Source: Neobacillus novalis NBRC 102450
GTDB lineage: Bacteria; Bacillota; Bacilli; Bacillales; Cytobacillaceae
Reading direction: 5' to 3'
Length of the DNA: 64,000 nt
NCBI RefSeq assembly: GCF_001591805.1
Contig: NZ_BCVP01000015.1
Span: 124,001 to 188,000, forward strand
The position numbers were made by a program, and so were the translations under genes. The notes beneath the pieces are model-generated. The model searched no databases and was not told the DNA's origin. It saw only the letters and a program-made list of their open reading frames with translations. This document shows, in pieces, positions 63,609-64,000 of this stretch (the stretch's first letter is position 1; each line of letters begins with the position of its first letter).

Positions 63609-64000
63609 ATGAAAGTGTTGAGAATGATAAAGATTTTTTGGTTATTAGATATGAATATTAAACTACTTTTAGTAGAAGCATTTATTCTTCTTGGCTGGGC
63701 ACGTCTTCTAAAAAGTATGTCTTTTTCAAAAGTTGCTCCTTCTTTAGGTGAGCACATGAATGAAACAACCTTAAATTTAGATGAATCCAAAAAACAGCTT
63801 CTTAAGAATGTTTCTGAAGCAGTTAATATAATGAGTCGTTATACATTTTGGGAAAGTATGTGTCTTGTTAAGGCTATTGCTGCGATGAAAATGTTGGAAA
63901 GACGCCAGGTGGAAAGTACTATATACTTAGGGACTGCAAAAGATGAGACTGGAAAATTGATTGCTCACGCATGGCTGCGCAGTGGCCCGTTTTATATAAC
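63609..64000 (+). CDS. lasB2: Lasso B2 leader peptidase (transglutaminase-like), 5' part
   Basis: Only the first 130 codons are in the window. The visible part has the transglutaminase-like Cys protease layout: Cys85 in FWESMCLVKAIAA and His120 in IAHAWLRSG; the third residue (Asp) would lie just beyond. It cuts the leader after Thr-x in the precursor. TAGGGAG precedes the ATG. Downstream genes, probably an ABC exporter, are outside the window. Confidence 0.9.
   Translation, partial: MKVLRMIKIFWLLDMNIKLLLVEAFILLGWARLLKSMSFSKVAPSLGEHMNETTLNLDESKKQLLKNVSEAVNIMSRYTFWESMCLVKAIAAMKMLERRQVESTIYLGTAKDETGKLIAHAWLRSGPFYI

Overview
The window is chromosomal DNA of a spore-forming Bacillaceae (low-to-moderate G+C, strong AGGAGG ribosome sites, frequent TTG/GTG starts). 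Gene content and order follow the Bacillus subtilis yun-yut-yum-yui-kap-yug region, so a Bacillus relative such as Neobacillus or a close genus is likely. The genus call is inference from general resemblance, not from a search.

Layout. (1) 1-9 kb: end of yunB, then lytH/yunA, lipA, a YhcN-type lipoprotein, yutD, two small proteins, a broken GGDEF-EAL gene, yutE, yutF, yutG, yutH and a 2-hydroxyacid dehydrogenase. (2) 9-19 kb: iron-sulfur and redox genes (yutI, yuzD, yutJ, yuzB, yutM, yumC, yumB), then yuiA-yuiB-yuiC, a DUF309 protein, leucyl aminopeptidase and a Gly-Tyr-Pro-rich small protein. (3) 19-34 kb: thioesterase, kapD and kapB, a lipoprotein cyclophilin, a SodC-like lipoprotein, an AlaX editing protein, gndA, yugE, an XRE regulator, yugI, rocD-rocG, yugJ, pgi, the potassium channel yugO and a Spo0E-like phosphatase. 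(4) 34-51 kb, more variable: ArsR-type regulator with an MFS pump, a YkoS/YkoT-like membrane protein and glycosyltransferase pair, LysE exporter, YteA, YozQ, CDF and CorA transporters, an RNPP-type peptide-sensing regulator with its own secreted propeptide, a NERD protein, a DHA2 pump, and a MarR-MFS pair. (5) 51.8-59.6 kb: a methionine operon (metI-metC-yitJ-metH) under an S-box (SAM) riboswitch. (6) 60-64 kb: a lasso-peptide cluster (cyclase, precursor, HPr-kinase-like kinase, RRE protein, leader peptidase) cut by the window end.

Most notable signals. The lasso cluster encodes a paeninodin-like precursor whose last residue is Cys, although a precursor kinase of the kind known to act on a C-terminal Ser is present. 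At 43.8-45.2 kb a TPR regulator overlaps by four bases a 47-codon secreted propeptide, which looks like a self-contained quorum-sensing module. Four intergenic arrays (31.4, 45.9, 47.1 and 51.6 kb) carry different short cores repeated at a period of 21 bp, two DNA helical turns; they are not explained by any gene and may form one class of element. Several genes show loss or decay: the split GGDEF-EAL gene, a SodC-like protein with one copper ligand changed, and a small basic protein whose reading frame runs through its own terminator.
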